Assembly (NCBI GenBank): GCA_963682175.1
Contig: OY821787.1
Coordinates: 18,454,501-18,518,500 of the forward strand
DNA: 64,000 nt
Direction: 5' to 3'
From: Triglochin maritima
Taxonomy: Eukaryota; Streptophyta; Magnoliopsida; Alismatales; Juncaginaceae
The notes beneath the pieces were generated by a model. That model was not told where the DNA came from. It ran no database searches and worked only from the letters and a program-made list of their open reading frames with translations. Below, piece by piece: positions 1-11,534 of this stretch (the stretch's first letter is position 1; the number at the start of each line of letters is the position of its first letter). Position numbers and translations under genes: made by a program.

Positions 1-1366
1 CTTCGCTCCCCTCCCCGTTCTCTCTCTCCCTTCCCTCTTCTTCCCTCTCTTTTGTCTCTCTCTCTCTGTCTCTCTCGCTTCTCTCCCCTTCTCTATCTCC
101 TTATCCCTCTCCTCCTCGCACCTCTCTCGTTCCTCTCTCCTCCTCTACCTCTCTTGCTTATGCCCTTCTCTATCTCTACTCTCCCTTCTCTATCTAGTTC
201 CCTTCCCCTTCCCTCTTCTCCTCCTTTCCTTCTCTGTCCTCCTCTCATTCTCTTGTTCCCCCTCTCCTTCTTCTCTCTCTCCCCTCTTCTCCATCTCTCT
301 CCTCCCCTCTCGTCCTCTCCTTCTATCTCTCTCCCGCTCTCTCCCTCCTTCTCCGCTCTCTCCTCTTATCCCTCCGTCTCCTCTCGTTCCCTCTCTCTTC
401 TCCTTCTCTCTCCCTCTCTCTCCGCCCATCTCTTCCTCTCCTCTCCTTCTCCCTCCTTTTCTCTCTCTCCTTTAATCCCTTCATCTCCTCTCATTGCCCC
501 CCTCTTCTCTTTCTCTCCCTATCCTTTCTTCTCTCACCATCTCCTTCACCCTCTTATTATCTCTCTCCTCTTATCTTTCCACTCTTCTTTCTCCTTCTCC
601 ATCTCCCTCTTATCCCTCTTCCTTCTATCCTTTTCTCCCTCCCTCTTATCCCTCTCCTCCACTTCCTCCTTCTCTCACTCTCTCTCCCTTCTTCTCCCTC
701 CTATCTCTTCTCTCCCTTCTCTCTCTCCTCTTTCTGTTCTCCTTCTCTCTTCTCTCCTTATCCTTATTCCTATTCTCTCTTCTCTGCCTCTATCATTCTC
801 TCTTTTCCTTCTCTCTCATTCTCCCCCCCCCCCTCTTCTTCTTCCCTCTCTTCCCTTCTTCCCTCTTCTCTGCCTTCTCATTATCTTTACCCTTCTCCTC
901 CTCTCTCCCTTCCCATTTCTCTCACGTTCTCTTTCTCCCTCTTCCTTCTCTCCCTCTCTCCTTATGCCATTCTCTTTATCTCTCTCTCCTTCTCACTCCT
1001 CTTCTCTCCTTCTCTCTCACTCCTCCCTCTTCTCTTTCTCTCATCTCCCTTGCCTCATCTCTATCTCCCTCATATTCCCTCACCTCTCCCTTCCCTCTTA
1101 TCCCGCTCCCCTTCTTCTTCTCTCCTTATCCTTCTCTATTATTCTTCTCCCTCCCCCCATTTTATCCTTCTCCGTCCTCTTTCCCTTCTCCTTCTCTCTC
1201 TCTCGCTCTCTCCCTCCCTCCTTCTCTCCCACTCCTTCACCCCCTCTCTTCTTCTCCCTCTCCCCTCTACTTCCCTATACTCCTCTCTCCCTCATCTCTT
1301 TCTCTCTCCCTCTTCTCTCCTCCTTCCCTCTCTTCCCCACCTCTGTCGTTCCATCTTCCCCTTCTT
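1..1366. repeat. Pyrimidine-strand satellite, block 1 (monomer 0, first part)
   Basis: The + strand is nearly all C and T, with scattered single G and A. The first bases match the sequence found about 25 nt after each purine island further on (compare 15839), so the window opens just inside a monomer. The block ends at 1351-1366, the left target-site copy of LINE-1 (CCATCTTCCCCTTCTT). The uninterrupted form of this site can be read at 17230-17250. Long open frames here are an effect of composition: stop codons need purines, which are rare on this strand. No gene is called. Confidence 0.93.
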
Positions 1367-1387
1367 TTTTTTTTGAAAAGCAAAAGG

Positions 1388-1400
1388 GAGGCTTAGCCTC
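1388..1400 (-). other. LINE-1 3'-terminal stem-loop
   Basis: On the minus strand, GAGGC-TAA-GCCTC forms a 5-bp stem with a 3-nt loop. It is followed by CCTTTTGCTTTTC and the A tail. The same structure sits at the 3' end of the other LINEs in this window and probably serves as the recognition site for the reverse transcriptase (inference from stringent-type LINEs). Confidence 0.7.
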
Positions 1401-1576
1401 AAATTTTATAAATCTAAGTAAAGTTTACAACCTACAAAATTGAGTACAAAACTGAGCCATGATGAATGCGGGTGTATGGCACATGCATACCCGGCCTCTA
1501 CCCTACACTAAACAATATATCATGTCCGCATTGCAGGTGTAGTGACTATACAAACAAACGAGGACCAAACAGCAAG

Positions 1577-3911
1577 CTATGTCCACATGCGGTGGGATCG
1601 GTTTTCTTCCTCGTCACTCTTGGCAAGCTTTTTTACGTTGTCCCAAAGGCTGTGAACCATGTCCTTGATAACAGCCACAATATGCGTTGGGAGTTGCTTT
1701 TCTCTATCGAAGATCCTTCGGTTTCGTTCCAGCCAGCACTCGTGTATCATGGCTTGGAAGACCAATCTCCATACCACAATATCAAGCCGGCTTCCTCCTA
1801 TGTGTGAAAGACGTATAGCTTCAGCCTCTAAGGAGTGTGCCATCCTGTGGTTAAGCTTTAAGATGTGCAAGATTTCTGCCCATACCTTCTTTATGTATTC
1901 ACACCCCAAAACAAATGCTCAATGTCTTCCTCGCCTCCCTCGCAAAGGCTACACCCCGAGTGTAGTGTTGCTCCCCGTTTGTTCATCAAGCTCTTTGTGA
2001 GTAGATGTCCTCGTAGTGCTCTCCAAGTCGTGATGTCATGCTTTGGGATGACATACTTGTGCCAAACCATTCCAGCCCAAGCTACCTTCCTCCCCGGCGT
2101 CTTGACCCATCTGCATACTTCTTTGATGCCAAGTGTCTTTCCCACTCCGTCCACTCGCTTTGGCTGGTCCACGCCACCATGAATTCTCGTACTCAATATT
2201 CGTTGGTGGACTTCCTCCATAAATGTGCAGCGTGGTGGGGGGAGGTTCCACACTCCCTCTCTAATGAAGAACGACACTTTCGTGTCCCACGATACTCCTA
2301 ATTCATAGTGTAACCGCTCCCCCACCTTTCGTTTTGAAACGGTTCGCCACACCAAGGGTATTGGAAAAACCGAATGTCTTCTCCATTTCCCACCTCATAT
2401 TGGATGTGCTTTCTAGCCATGTCTCGGACTCGGAGCATCCCTTTCCATGCCCATGAGGAGGTGGATGGGGGTCGTGCAAGCCAAATGGATCGAGTCCTCA
2501 AGTACTTTCGGCGTATACACTTCACCCAAAGTGCATTTCCTTCCGCCACCACAAGCCAAAATAAGTGGAGGAGGCCTACATCATTCTACTCTGAAAAGCG
2601 CTTCAGACCAAGGCCTCCTTCCTCCTTTGGTAGACACACGTCTTTCCAGGCTACTGCTACCCACTTCTTCGGGCCTCCCCAGATGAAGTGACACATTAGG
2701 CTCTCGATCTCATTTAGCACTTTCCGTGGAATCAGGAACGCGGACGTCCAATAAATGCTAAGGGAGACGAGTACACTTCTCACAAGCTCCACTCGACCAG
2801 CCATCGTCAAGAAGTTTTGTTGCCACGTACTAAGCCTTGCTTTCACCTTGTTTATCAACGAAACACAATGGGTCCTCCCATCCTCCCGGAGAACAACGGC
2901 AACCCAAGGTATGTTACCGGGAACTCCTTTCTCTCCATGCCAAGATGGGCCGCAATCCAGGACCCTTGTGGCACTCCGCTTCCCATGAAGATTTGGCTCT
3001 TCGAGGCACTAAAGCTCAGCCCCGAGCAAGCTGTGAACTTCTCAAGTACACCTCGGATAGCTCTTGCATTTTCCTTTGTTGCCTTTGCAAATAGAAGGAC
3101 ATCATCAGCAAAACGAAGGTGCGAAACAGGAACATCTCCACACAGTAGTGGCTGGATACGTCCAGCCAGGACCTCCTTCTTCACCATCTCACTCAAAACC
3201 TCCATGCAAAGCACAAACAAGTAGGGGGCCAAGGGGTCACCTTGTCTCAAGCCGTTGCTGGCCATAAAGGATTCTGAATTTGCACCATTGACGGTCACCA
3301 CGAACGAGGCTTTGACACACCTCATGATAAGCCTTCTCCACTTAACGGGGAATCCAAATCTAATCAGCACTTCATGGAGGAAATCCCAAGAGACGGAATC
3401 GTAGGCATTCCGAATGTCTAGTTTAATGCACATTCGGCCCATTCCTTTGTCTAGGTGGAGGTTATGGCATAATTCATGGGCAAGGAGGATGTTGTCCCCA
3501 ATTCTCCTGCCTTGAACGAAGGCGCTTTGACTCTCCCCGATGAGGCGTGGCAGTAGCCCCTTCATACGATTTGCAAGGACTTTTGATGTGAACCTATATG
3601 TCATGTTGCATAAAGCAATGGTCGGTAGTCCTCCACCAAAAGTGGTGCTTTCTTCTTAGGGATAATCGTAATTGATGTGGCATTCCATTTGGCTAGCACC
3701 TTTCCACTCTCTAGACAGGAACTCATGGCATTAAACATGTCCCTTTTGATTATTTCCCAAGTGGCTTTGAAGAACTTTGCATTAAAGTCATCCGGTCCCA
3801 GTGCTTTATCTATATTTGCGTTTAGCACTACCATTTCGAGCTCCTTCATCTCAAGAGGTCGTGTTAACTCCGTCCCCTCGGCCGGTAGGAGTTGTGGTAG
3901 GATGACAGAAG
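1577..3911 (-). pseudogene. LINE-1 ORF2 fragment: reverse transcriptase plus zf-RVT end (broken)
   Basis: Read on the minus strand from 3911, the fragment shows RT finger sequence (KALGPDDFNAKFFKATW), a motif A region (CIKLDIRNAYDSVSW), motif B (GLRQGDPLAPYLFVL) and motif C FADD. The thumb (RVELVRSVLVSLSIYWTSAF) and the zf-RVT region (HKYVIPKHDITTWRALRG) follow, and the frame ends at 1577. The frame breaks near 3602, 2857, 2570, 2340 and 1900, so it cannot make a working protein. Catalytic aspartates are still present in motifs A and C. Of the six LINEs here it is closest to LINE-3: both carry KEFPV.YLGLPLFSGRMG after the catalytic core. Confidence 0.9.
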
Positions 3912-4072
3912 CCCTCTTCCCCTTCTTCTCTACCTTCTCTTCCCTCTTCTCCACTCCCCCCTCTTTCTCTCGCTCTCTCTCCCTTCTCCTCCCTCCTCTC
4001 TCTCCTTTTCTCTCTCCCTCTCCTTCTCTATCCTCTCTCCCTCTCCGCTCTTGTCTATTCTCGTTCTCTCTC
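3912..4072. repeat. Pyrimidine-strand satellite, block 2
   Basis: This 161-nt piece of the same monomer continues directly from block 1 once LINE-1 is removed. It begins with the second copy of the LINE-1 target site and ends at CTCTC (4068-4072), the left target copy of the gypsy-type cluster. Comparable uninterrupted sequence lies at 17235-17395. Confidence 0.92.
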
Positions 4073-4496
4073 TGATGAGAATTTTATTTTTACCGCAAGT
4101 GCACGGCGTCAATGAAGACGTGGCAAGTGTTGGCTTTTTGGCCTTAATCTTATGTTTTGATGATTTAATCAACCTAATCTTAATTAGAGTAGCACACACT
4201 ATGCATTGCATATATATTGTATTGTGCTAACCTCTACAGGTGATCAAGACTCAAGAAAGATGGAAATGAAGTCAAGACATGTAAATTAAAGCTATATCGA
4301 AGACATGTAATCTTGATTTCTTTTGAGTCTTAGGAACAAAGTGTAATTGAGCATACTTGAGCTAAAATCAACTTAATCACACACTAGGTTCCCTATAGAA
4401 GTCACACACGAAATTTCACATAATTTGGACTTCAATAGATCACCCAAACGTAGACCGGAAAACACCAAACCTGAACTGCAAAAGTCTGCCCACATT

Positions 4497-4988
4497 TGGT
4501 CGACCGCTACATGTCGTTCGGTCGACCGAGTGATCATGTCTCTTGTTTGTGTTTTCACTGCCCATATTCGGTCGACCGTGTTTTACCTTTCGGTCGACCG
4601 TCAGTTCATATTTTCCCGACCGTTACTTTTGTCGTATATACCCAACGGTCGTATTCGTATTAAACCAAAAATACCCCAAATACATTTCATGTATCGGTCG
4701 ACCGAGGACCACGATCGGTCGACCGTTGGTTCATCTCTTGACAAACCCAAAGTGCCTGTCCTTAATCGGTCGACCGCCAAACCTGTTTCGGTCGACCGTT
4801 CACACATTTGTTTGTCAACCCCAGAGTGCCTGGTCGAAATCGGTCGACCGAACCCTATCTTTTGTTCGACCGATGACTTAAGTGAACCTAAGTCATAGAG
4901 TTGGGCGGTCGACCGTTGCTTAACCGGTCGACCAAACTGAGTGTAAAACTGCCAAACGGTCGACCGATCGTCCCGATCCGGTCGACCG
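4497..4988. promoter_or_regulatory. Cluster of CGGTCGACCG palindromes in the Copia LTR U3
   Basis: About a dozen intact or nearly intact copies of GGTCGACCG, most as the full palindrome CGGTCGACCG, lie within about 490 nt. Examples are near 4498, 4516, 4568, 4591, 4694, 4714, 4767, 4787, 4839, 4903, 4955 and 4979. Several degenerate copies lie between them. The cluster ends about 100 nt upstream of the TATA box at 5085. The position suggests a protein-binding promoter array, but no binding protein can be named. Confidence 0.6.
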
Positions 4989-5084
4989 AATTCAGCCAGA
5001 ATTGTGTTCTGAACTTTCTGTTTTGTGTAATCACTCTTCAACTCATACCCAATCAATCCCAACGACTCTATTCTCTCTAATGCC

Positions 5085-5092
5085 TATATAAG
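5085..5092 (+). promoter_or_regulatory. TATA box of the solo Copia LTR
   Basis: CTATATAAGG lies here, followed about 30 nt later by the presumed start of the transcribed region. The same element occurs on the minus strand of the two LTRs of the full Copia element (about 19926 and 23672), which supports its identity as the LTR promoter. Confidence 0.65.
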
Positions 5093-6566
5093 GAGTTGTA
5101 AAACACTTTTTAACACAACTCTCCCACTACAAACTTGTCCCAAACTTTAGAGAGAATCCCAAACACTCAAAGCTACAAACCTTCCACACTTAGTGATCAT
5201 TTCTTAATCCTACTCAACTGTGCTCAAGATTTAGAGAGTGTTGCTCCACTCAAGTTCTCATTGGTTGTCAAAAGAGTAAAGGCTCTGGTGAAAGCCCGAA
5301 GCATCCTTCTCGGATTGTGAGAAGAAGATTCCAAGCTCGGCGAGGGTTGTTCGCGAGTTTGACGGTTGTAAAGGCGTTCTCTCCTGGCCCGGAACGGAGC
5401 TCGGTGATCCGAGCGGAGCTTGCAAGAGAGGACTAGGACCCGGGTGGGGTGCCGAACCTCTATAAAAACGCCGAGTCAATTTGTGGTTTGCATATTCCTA
5501 CACTTGCTTGTTTTAGTATAAATTCCGCTGCATTTCTTTGATTGCTTAAACAAGTAGGTAATTAGGTGATTAGCTTTAATTGTGGACCCATAAACCCACA
5601 CGATCCCTCAGCAAGTACGGGTCGAACACAAGGAGGGAGAGATATTTTTATTTTTGTGATTTTCGAATTAAGGAAGAAAGAGAGAAAAATAAGGTTGGTT
5701 TGAGATTTTTTGTTTTTTAATTATCTAAGGCGAGAACAACAAAAGCAAATTAAGGAAAAAGCAAATATGGATGGGAGTCCAGCGGGTGGAGTTTTAGATG
5801 TCGGGTTTTGATAAGAGAATTCTGAAACTTATAATAAATCACATTAGTTATAAAGCATTACATGATAAATGATTTAACATAAACTCAAGTAATCAAAATA
5901 TACTAACACGAAATTAAAATAATAACGTAATTCTTCTTCTCATCACCCTAAATCCGTCACCCCCACCCTTTGGAGAGAGTTAGAAACTAATGGATGGAGG
6001 GAAGGAGAAGGGGTCCTAGAGAAACTACAAAAGAAAACTAAAAACAAGAAATAAAAGAACAGAATTTTATTACTAAATATGGACAAAAAACTAAGGACCC
6101 TTTACAACATCGTTTCGGGGCTATTTATAGCCGATACAAGGGATCCCAATATATAAAAGGAAAGAACACGCGTCAATACAACATTGGTAAAAATTTGAGC
6201 GCACGGATCAACTTTTGTGCGGCGGAATCGCCGCAATTTGTACATGGGGTGCCGCGGAATCGCCACCTTTTTGGCTCAGAATCGACCCGGTTTTTTCCTG
6301 TGTGTTTATGGTATGTTTTAGCTGTCATTTGCGCGTCCAGATTAATTATTGCATCTCTTTGGAGATTCGAGTTAATTTCTTCATATATTTGGAGATCCTA
6401 ATTGATTTTTCTCTAGAACTTCTCCAAAATAATCTTTTGGTACTCGTAATTTGCAGTCGGGTCCTCGGCTTTTGCAATTAAGTCCCTTACTACTTTTGTG
6501 CTTAAGTCCCTGGCCTTTTTGTAATTAGGTATTTGAATGCTTTTATGCTTGGATGAACTTCCATTT

Positions 6567-7693
6567 GAATCAAACTCTCCCGTTGCGGCGTTGAAGTTAT
6601 GATCGTCAATCCAAACTCTCCAACCAACTGGCTGGTGCGTCGAAGCGAGGTCAAGAACCTCGTTAGGCAAGTCCGACTCACCAGGTGAACAAAAGTTGGG
6701 TCTCATACCCAAGGTATCCTCCAAGGAGCTCCTAATACCCTCATGAGCAATGTAATTGTTTGATTTTCCATCATTTCCAAGATGCTCAGGAACAATAATT
6801 AGAGGCAAACTCTCATCAGGTTGTTTGAAATTGAGGGTACTAGGGAGCTCTTGCTTCACCAGAGGTGAGTCCTTAAGAGGTACAACATGAAGATCGTGTG
6901 ACTCAAGGTCCACGGGACAAGAAGATAAGGCACAATCTTGTGCCGACTCATGATGAAATTGGTCCATGTTATTCTCAATGTGAATCGAATCCTCCACTAA
7001 GTGATCGTGAATTGAAACCCCAAGTCCCTCAGACTGACTAGGAGTTTGACTTTGAAAGATTGTGCTTTGAATTTGTGGATGTGGTGGTGGTTCGATAACA
7101 AAAGATGCATCCTCATGTTGACAAGAAAAGTTACTCTCCTTACGTTTACGTAATTGCTGCGACATTTGACTCAATTGCAGTACCGTATTTTGTGTGGACT
7201 GTTGAGTGATTTTCATGAACGTAAGGAAAGTTTGTTCTAAGGAATCAGGTATGCGGTCAACTATGAGGTTCAAGTCAGAGCTTGGGAAATTTTGAGGTTG
7301 GGTGTTGATGGGCTGAGAATGGGTCCAATGATTTGAAGTGGGGTGTTGGTAGAATTCTGGGTATTCGGGAGGAGGGTACTGGGGTGAAGATGAAGTATAG
7401 GAATTTGGATATGAATTGTCTCCCCACGAATCCATCACTCTCGGGTTGTACGCGGATGCGTAATGGTCATATTGAGCATTTGATCCGACATAACTAGATT
7501 GTGGTCTAGCAGTCGGTGCCTCTCTTATGATACCCCAATATGAAGATTGCTCAGTCACACAATGAGGATTATCCCAACCATACGAAGTGTTCGACTGAGC
7601 CACCCCAGGTTGCATGGGTCCGGAATACCAGGACGAATTGTCCTGGTCCCAACAATGATATGGATGGTCGCCCATGTAACCATCCATCTTCAC
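6567..7693 (-). pseudogene. Gag-like ORF, left copy, truncated at 6567
   Basis: An open frame runs on the minus strand from the start at 7693 for about 375 codons to ATGE. It then reads on into LTR sequence and stops at 6413, so its C-terminus is an artefact of the deletion junction. The N-terminal part is rich in Tyr, Ser, Gln and Pro (PQYPPPEYPEFYQHP). A Gln-rich stretch follows (FLTFMKITQQSTQNTVLQLS), then an acidic region. I see no zinc knuckle, no protease motif and no named domain. The gag label rests on position downstream of the primer site and on the element context only. The second copy lies at 11535-12667. Confidence 0.55.
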
Positions 7694-8988
7694 AAAGAAC
7701 TCTAGAGTCGACCACTCTCACCACCACGAGTCTAAACTCGTAAAAAGTGCTCGACTCGACCCTAAAAACGCTACCAGAGAGTGTAAAGGGGAGGAGACTA
7801 TAACATAGAAGAAGGTGAGAAGAAGATGACTCAGAGGAGAAGGGAAACTTAAGTCTAAAAGATAGATGAGAGGGTTGGTCAGAAGTTTCCTAAACAAGCA
7901 CGGTTCAAACAATCCTAGACCTAATGGAGCCTAATTCTAGACGACTCCTAACTGGTTGAGTCGAATTGGCTCGCTTAATTCACCTCCCTCACTAATCAAA
8001 CCAACTTGGCCAGGCAGTGTATAGCTAGTGGGGGCGCTTCCGACAGAGTCAGTGGCAATTAGACAACCACTTCGCTTGGAAGACTTACGTCAACACAAAA
8101 ACACTTTCTAGACACCAAATCAAATTCGATCAGCTTTAAGTCATAGCAAGTCAAACCAATCTTCTCCTTAATTGAGTCTGAGTCCTTAGGGGCCAATGTC
8201 TAATTGATTTTAATTTTAAGGCTTGGGTAACACTTTAGGATTGTGATTTGTGGGCCACGGAAGGGTGATGAAATCCCTACCGTATCTTTTTCTACGGAGT
8301 TGCCCTTAAGATAGTTTAACTTAAATCTAGCAAAGATAGTCAAACATTGGTCTTTTTAGTGGGGGCAATTGCAAGCTTGTATGCAAACTAGATTATATGC
8401 TTAAATGCAATCGATAAAAAACCACGCACGTACCTTGCCTCCAGCACTCTTCAAAAAAAAATTGCAAGAATTTAGCAAGAATAATGCAAACAACACACTA
8501 TATGATGCATGCACTAAGTCCTTCTAATTTTGCCAATTTTAAGGTCAGAGTTGAATTATTGCCAATTATGGAATTTTGCCCTAACACGTGCAGTTCTACG
8601 AAAAGGAACTTTTCGAAAATTAAGATTTTACGAGAAAGGCAAGAAAAGTTACCTCCGCAATGCTCAGACGGGTTCGCCGCCCGCTCTCGAAACTTCCCAG
8701 ATGCTCTACGCGTCCACCCAGAGATGGAGACGACCTCAGAAAAAAATGAAGATGCTTCAAATGCAGATGCTTCAAATGTGCGGCGGATCCGCCGCAAGTT
8801 GTACTTGAGATGCCACGATTTCGCCGCCCTTATAGCTCCGAATGTGCCCGGATTTCGCCGCGCACTCTGTTGTCTCCTGAAACGCAAACCCAAATAGTTA
8901 GATCGCGCACACGATAAACAAAATAGAATCGAAATCACTAAAAATAAACAAAATCTTCGTCGCCTCCCCGACAACGGCGCCAAAAACT
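7694..8988 (-). other. Untranslated leader of the gypsy-type element, with primer binding site
   Basis: This 1.3-kb stretch lies between the complete LTR and the gag-like ORF on the minus strand. The primer site is at 8965-8982. Several GC-rich palindromes built from GCGGCG and CGCCGC lie at 8660-8870, inside an otherwise AT-rich leader. No coding region is supported: frames in this stretch have no recognisable domain. Confidence 0.6.
8965..8982 (-). other. Primer binding site (tRNA-Asp type)
   Basis: The minus strand reads TGGCGCCGTTGTCGGGGA, six nucleotides inside the LTR end. It corresponds to the 3' end of plant tRNA-Asp with one difference, and is the usual primer site of Athila/Tat-type gypsy elements. 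Confidence 0.85.
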
Positions 8989-10190
8989 TGATGGGAATTT
9001 TATTTATACCGCAAGTGCACAGCGTCAATGAAGACGTGGCAAGTACGGGTCGAACACAAGGAGGGAGAGATATTGTTATTTTTGTGATTTTCGATTAAGG
9101 AAAGAGAGGGAGAGAAATAAGGTTGGTTTGAGATTTTTGGTTTTTTAATTATCTAAGGCGAGAACAACAAAAGCAAATTAAGGAAAAAGCAAATATGGAT
9201 GGGAGTCCGGCGGGTGGAGGTTTAGATGTCGGGTTTTGATTAGAGAAAACTGAAACTTATAATAAATCACATTAGTTATAAAGCATTACATGATAAATGA
9301 TTTAACATAAACTCAAGTAATCAAAATATACTAACACGAAATTAAAATAATAACGTAATTCTTCTTCTCATCACCCTAAATCCGTCACCCCCACCCTTTG
9401 GAGAGAGTTAGAAACTCATGGATGGAGGGAAGGAGAAGGGGTCCTAGAGAAACTACAAAAGAAAACTGAAAACAAGAAATAAAAGAACAAAATTTTATTA
9501 CTAAAGTATGGACAAAAAACTAAGGACCCTTTACAACATCGTTTCGGGGCTATTTATAGCCGATACAAGGGATCCCAATATATAAAAGGAAAGTACACGC
9601 GTCAATACAGCATTGATAAAAATTTGAGCGCACGGATCAACTTTTGGGCGGCGGAATCGCCGTCATTTGTACATGAGGTGCGGCGGAATTGCCACCTTTT
9701 TGACTCAGAATTGACCCGGATTTTTCCTGTGTGTTTATGGTATGTTTTAGCTGTCATTTGCGCGTCCGGATTAATTATTGCATATCTTTGGAGATCCGAG
9801 TTAATTTCTTCATATATTTGGAGATCCTAATTGATTTTTCTCTAGAACTTCTCCAAAATAATCTTTTGGTACTCGTAATATGCAGTCGGGTCCTCGGCTT
9901 TTGCAATTAAGTCCCTGACTACTTTTGTACTTAAGTCCCTGGCCTTTTTGTAATTAGGTATTTGAATGCTTTTATGCTTGGATGAACTTCCATTTGAATC
10001 CCGATAATCTTGACTTGGTCTTTATGATAGAAATGAGTCTCTTGCACGCATTTATGCTCGGGATATGGGTAATTTGCATTCATGTCCCTGTATTATGTAA
10101 GTAAGACTAAACACATACCTTAGTGACATTTATTGATATAAAATTAATCTAAATGAAAGACATATGATGCAATGTATGCAATGCATCACA
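8989..10190 (-). repeat. Complete LTR (1202 nt) of the gypsy-type element, shared by both halves
   Basis: On + it runs from TGATGGG (8989) to GCATCACA (10190). A primer site abuts its left side and a polypurine tract its right side. It is therefore at once the 5' LTR of the left half and the 3' LTR of the right half, the signature of tandem copies that share one LTR after recombination. The minus-strand TATA box lies at 9550-9560. The + side end contains short direct repeats of ATGCAATGT. Confidence 0.88.
9550..9560 (-). promoter_or_regulatory. TATA box of the gypsy-type LTR
   Basis: The minus strand reads GGCTATAAATAGCC, itself a palindrome, about 560 nt before the LTR end. The same site is in the left LTR at 6119-6130. 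It is the likely core promoter driving transcription toward the primer site. Confidence 0.6.
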
Positions 10191-11534
10191 TACCCCCACA
10201 CCTATATTTTGCTAGTCCCTAGCAAAACAAAATATAATAAAAATGAAAACAGGGAAATCCTAACTCACTTTCGTAGGAATCACGGTTGCACTTAGCATGT
10301 GCAACAAGCCTTTAAACCCCTAAGTTTCCTTAGAGGACGAGTTTTGTCTCGTGAGGGTTTTCAGTTGACACACCCACAAAGTCTTAATTCAACATTTCAT
10401 TAATAGCTCTCAATATCTTCACCTCAACCTTATACATCTTACTTAGAATTCTTGCATGCTTATTATATAAGTCTAACTCATAAAAAATCTGACTTGGTCT
10501 TCATTCCTCCAATATTCACACAACTAACCCTTCTACACATGTTATCACTTAAATTATTTTGCACGCCTCTTCTGGTGGTGAAGTATTATTCGGATCAACC
10601 ATGACATGGATCATTCTTTTAGCTTTGGGTCTTGAGTATCTTAAAGTGTATTTTTTCCCCGTGATTCAACACATTTGTTTTTTTTTACACTTTTACCCTT
10701 TTTGCATTCGTGTAGCGAGTTTGGTTGATAATCCTGAGCTGGCAGACTCGAGTTACCGGGTTTCAAGATACCCCTACGGACCAGTGACTCGAAGGCTTGG
10801 GCTTTTGTAATCATTTTGCAAAATGTGCTTTCCTCACTTTATTCCTTTGTTATTTTTTACTTTTATTTTCCTCAAGGCTTAATTGCTATTAGAAGTCCAC
10901 ACTTCCCGGTATATTTTCCTCAACCTCTGCTTTTTATCAACCACTTCAAAGATTTGATTCCAATTTAAGTACATACATGTCTTAAAGGGTAATGAGTTAT
11001 TTCTTTGCAACTTAGATTTATGTCATAGTTTCTACAAGCAGAACTATATAATAAGGAACAAAAACTCAATGCAATTTGTACTCGGGTTTTGGTGGTTCAA
11101 TCTTAAGCTATGTCATGGAACATTAAATATTTTAATTTTTTTTATTTAAAAAATACAGAATATATAAATAGATAAACACCCCCACACCTAAATCATGCAT
11201 TGTCCTCAATGAATGTGAGCAAGATACTACATGGATTTATGCATGAAAAAGGAAAGATCTCACCAACGTGAAGTACAAAGGAAAGTTCATGGCTCTGTTG
11301 ATGGACAAAAATCTGAATTCCCTCAAAACCTGTGAGATGCTAAAGAAGGGATTCAAATACCGGAAAGAAATGGGGCCCAAATAGTCTTGGAGCCACATAA
11401 ACGATGCTCACCGAATGAGTCTTTTATTGTATTATTATTTTATTTTATTTTATTTTTTTGAATATAATTATGTACAAACATAAGTTCCCATCTTCATTTG
11501 TCAAAGGACATCAAATGTGAACCTCAAAAGTGGG
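10191..11534 (-). other. 3' internal region of the gypsy-type element, with polypurine tract
   Basis: The minus strand reads AGGTGTGGGGGTA immediately before the LTR (10191-10203), which is the polypurine tract that primes second-strand synthesis. The rest, to 11534, is AT-rich and follows the gag-like stop codon. Retroviral enzyme motifs are absent. A short 83-codon frame on + at 10559-10810 has no family features, so it is not called as a gene. Confidence 0.65.

Larger units (their letters stand above)
1367..3911 (-). mobile_element. LINE-1: plant L1-type LINE, 5' truncated
   Basis: The element runs on the minus strand. It ends in a short A tail (T run at 1367-1374), then the shared 3' stem-loop (1388-1400), a 3' UTR of about 200 nt and the distal part of ORF2. 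It stops abruptly at 3911, inside the linker just before the reverse transcriptase domain, so ORF1 and the endonuclease are missing. Flanking 16-nt copies at 1351-1366 and 3912-3927 (CCCTCTTCCCCTTCTT, one mismatch) are the target-site duplication. This fixes both ends and shows insertion by target-primed reverse transcription into the satellite, with 5' truncation at insertion. Confidence 0.93.
4128..5610 (+). mobile_element. Solo LTR of the Copia family at 19380-24590
   Basis: A 1483-nt sequence starts TGTTGGC and ends ATCCCTCA, flanked by perfect GCAAG copies at 4123-4127 and 5611-5615. The unbroken target can be read in the sister LTR near 9037. It is homologous over its full length to the LTRs at 19380-20824 and 23126-24590, but lies in the opposite orientation and is more diverged. 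No internal sequence remains, which fits recombination between the two LTRs of a former full element. Confidence 0.93.
4073..6566 (-). repeat. Left LTR of the gypsy-type cluster (3' LTR; inner end missing)
   Basis: The LTR is made of 4073-4127 and 5611-6566, which together match 8989 to about 10010 of the complete LTR. The last roughly 180 nt (its U3 end) are missing: at 6566 it joins gag-like sequence directly. The terminal TGATGAG differs from TGATGGG in the complete copy. A TATA-type element on the minus strand lies at 6119-6130. The 1483-nt interruption is a later solo LTR insertion. Confidence 0.85.

Noticed and set aside
4497..4988. CRISPR array (regularly repeated palindrome GGTCGACCG)
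   Set aside because: The repeat is only about 10 nt, spacing is irregular, the region is a Copia LTR promoter and the DNA is plant. No cas genes.
10559..10810. 83-codon + strand ORF
   Set aside because: Lies antisense in the 3' internal region of the gypsy-type element. No recognisable domain and absent as a frame elsewhere.
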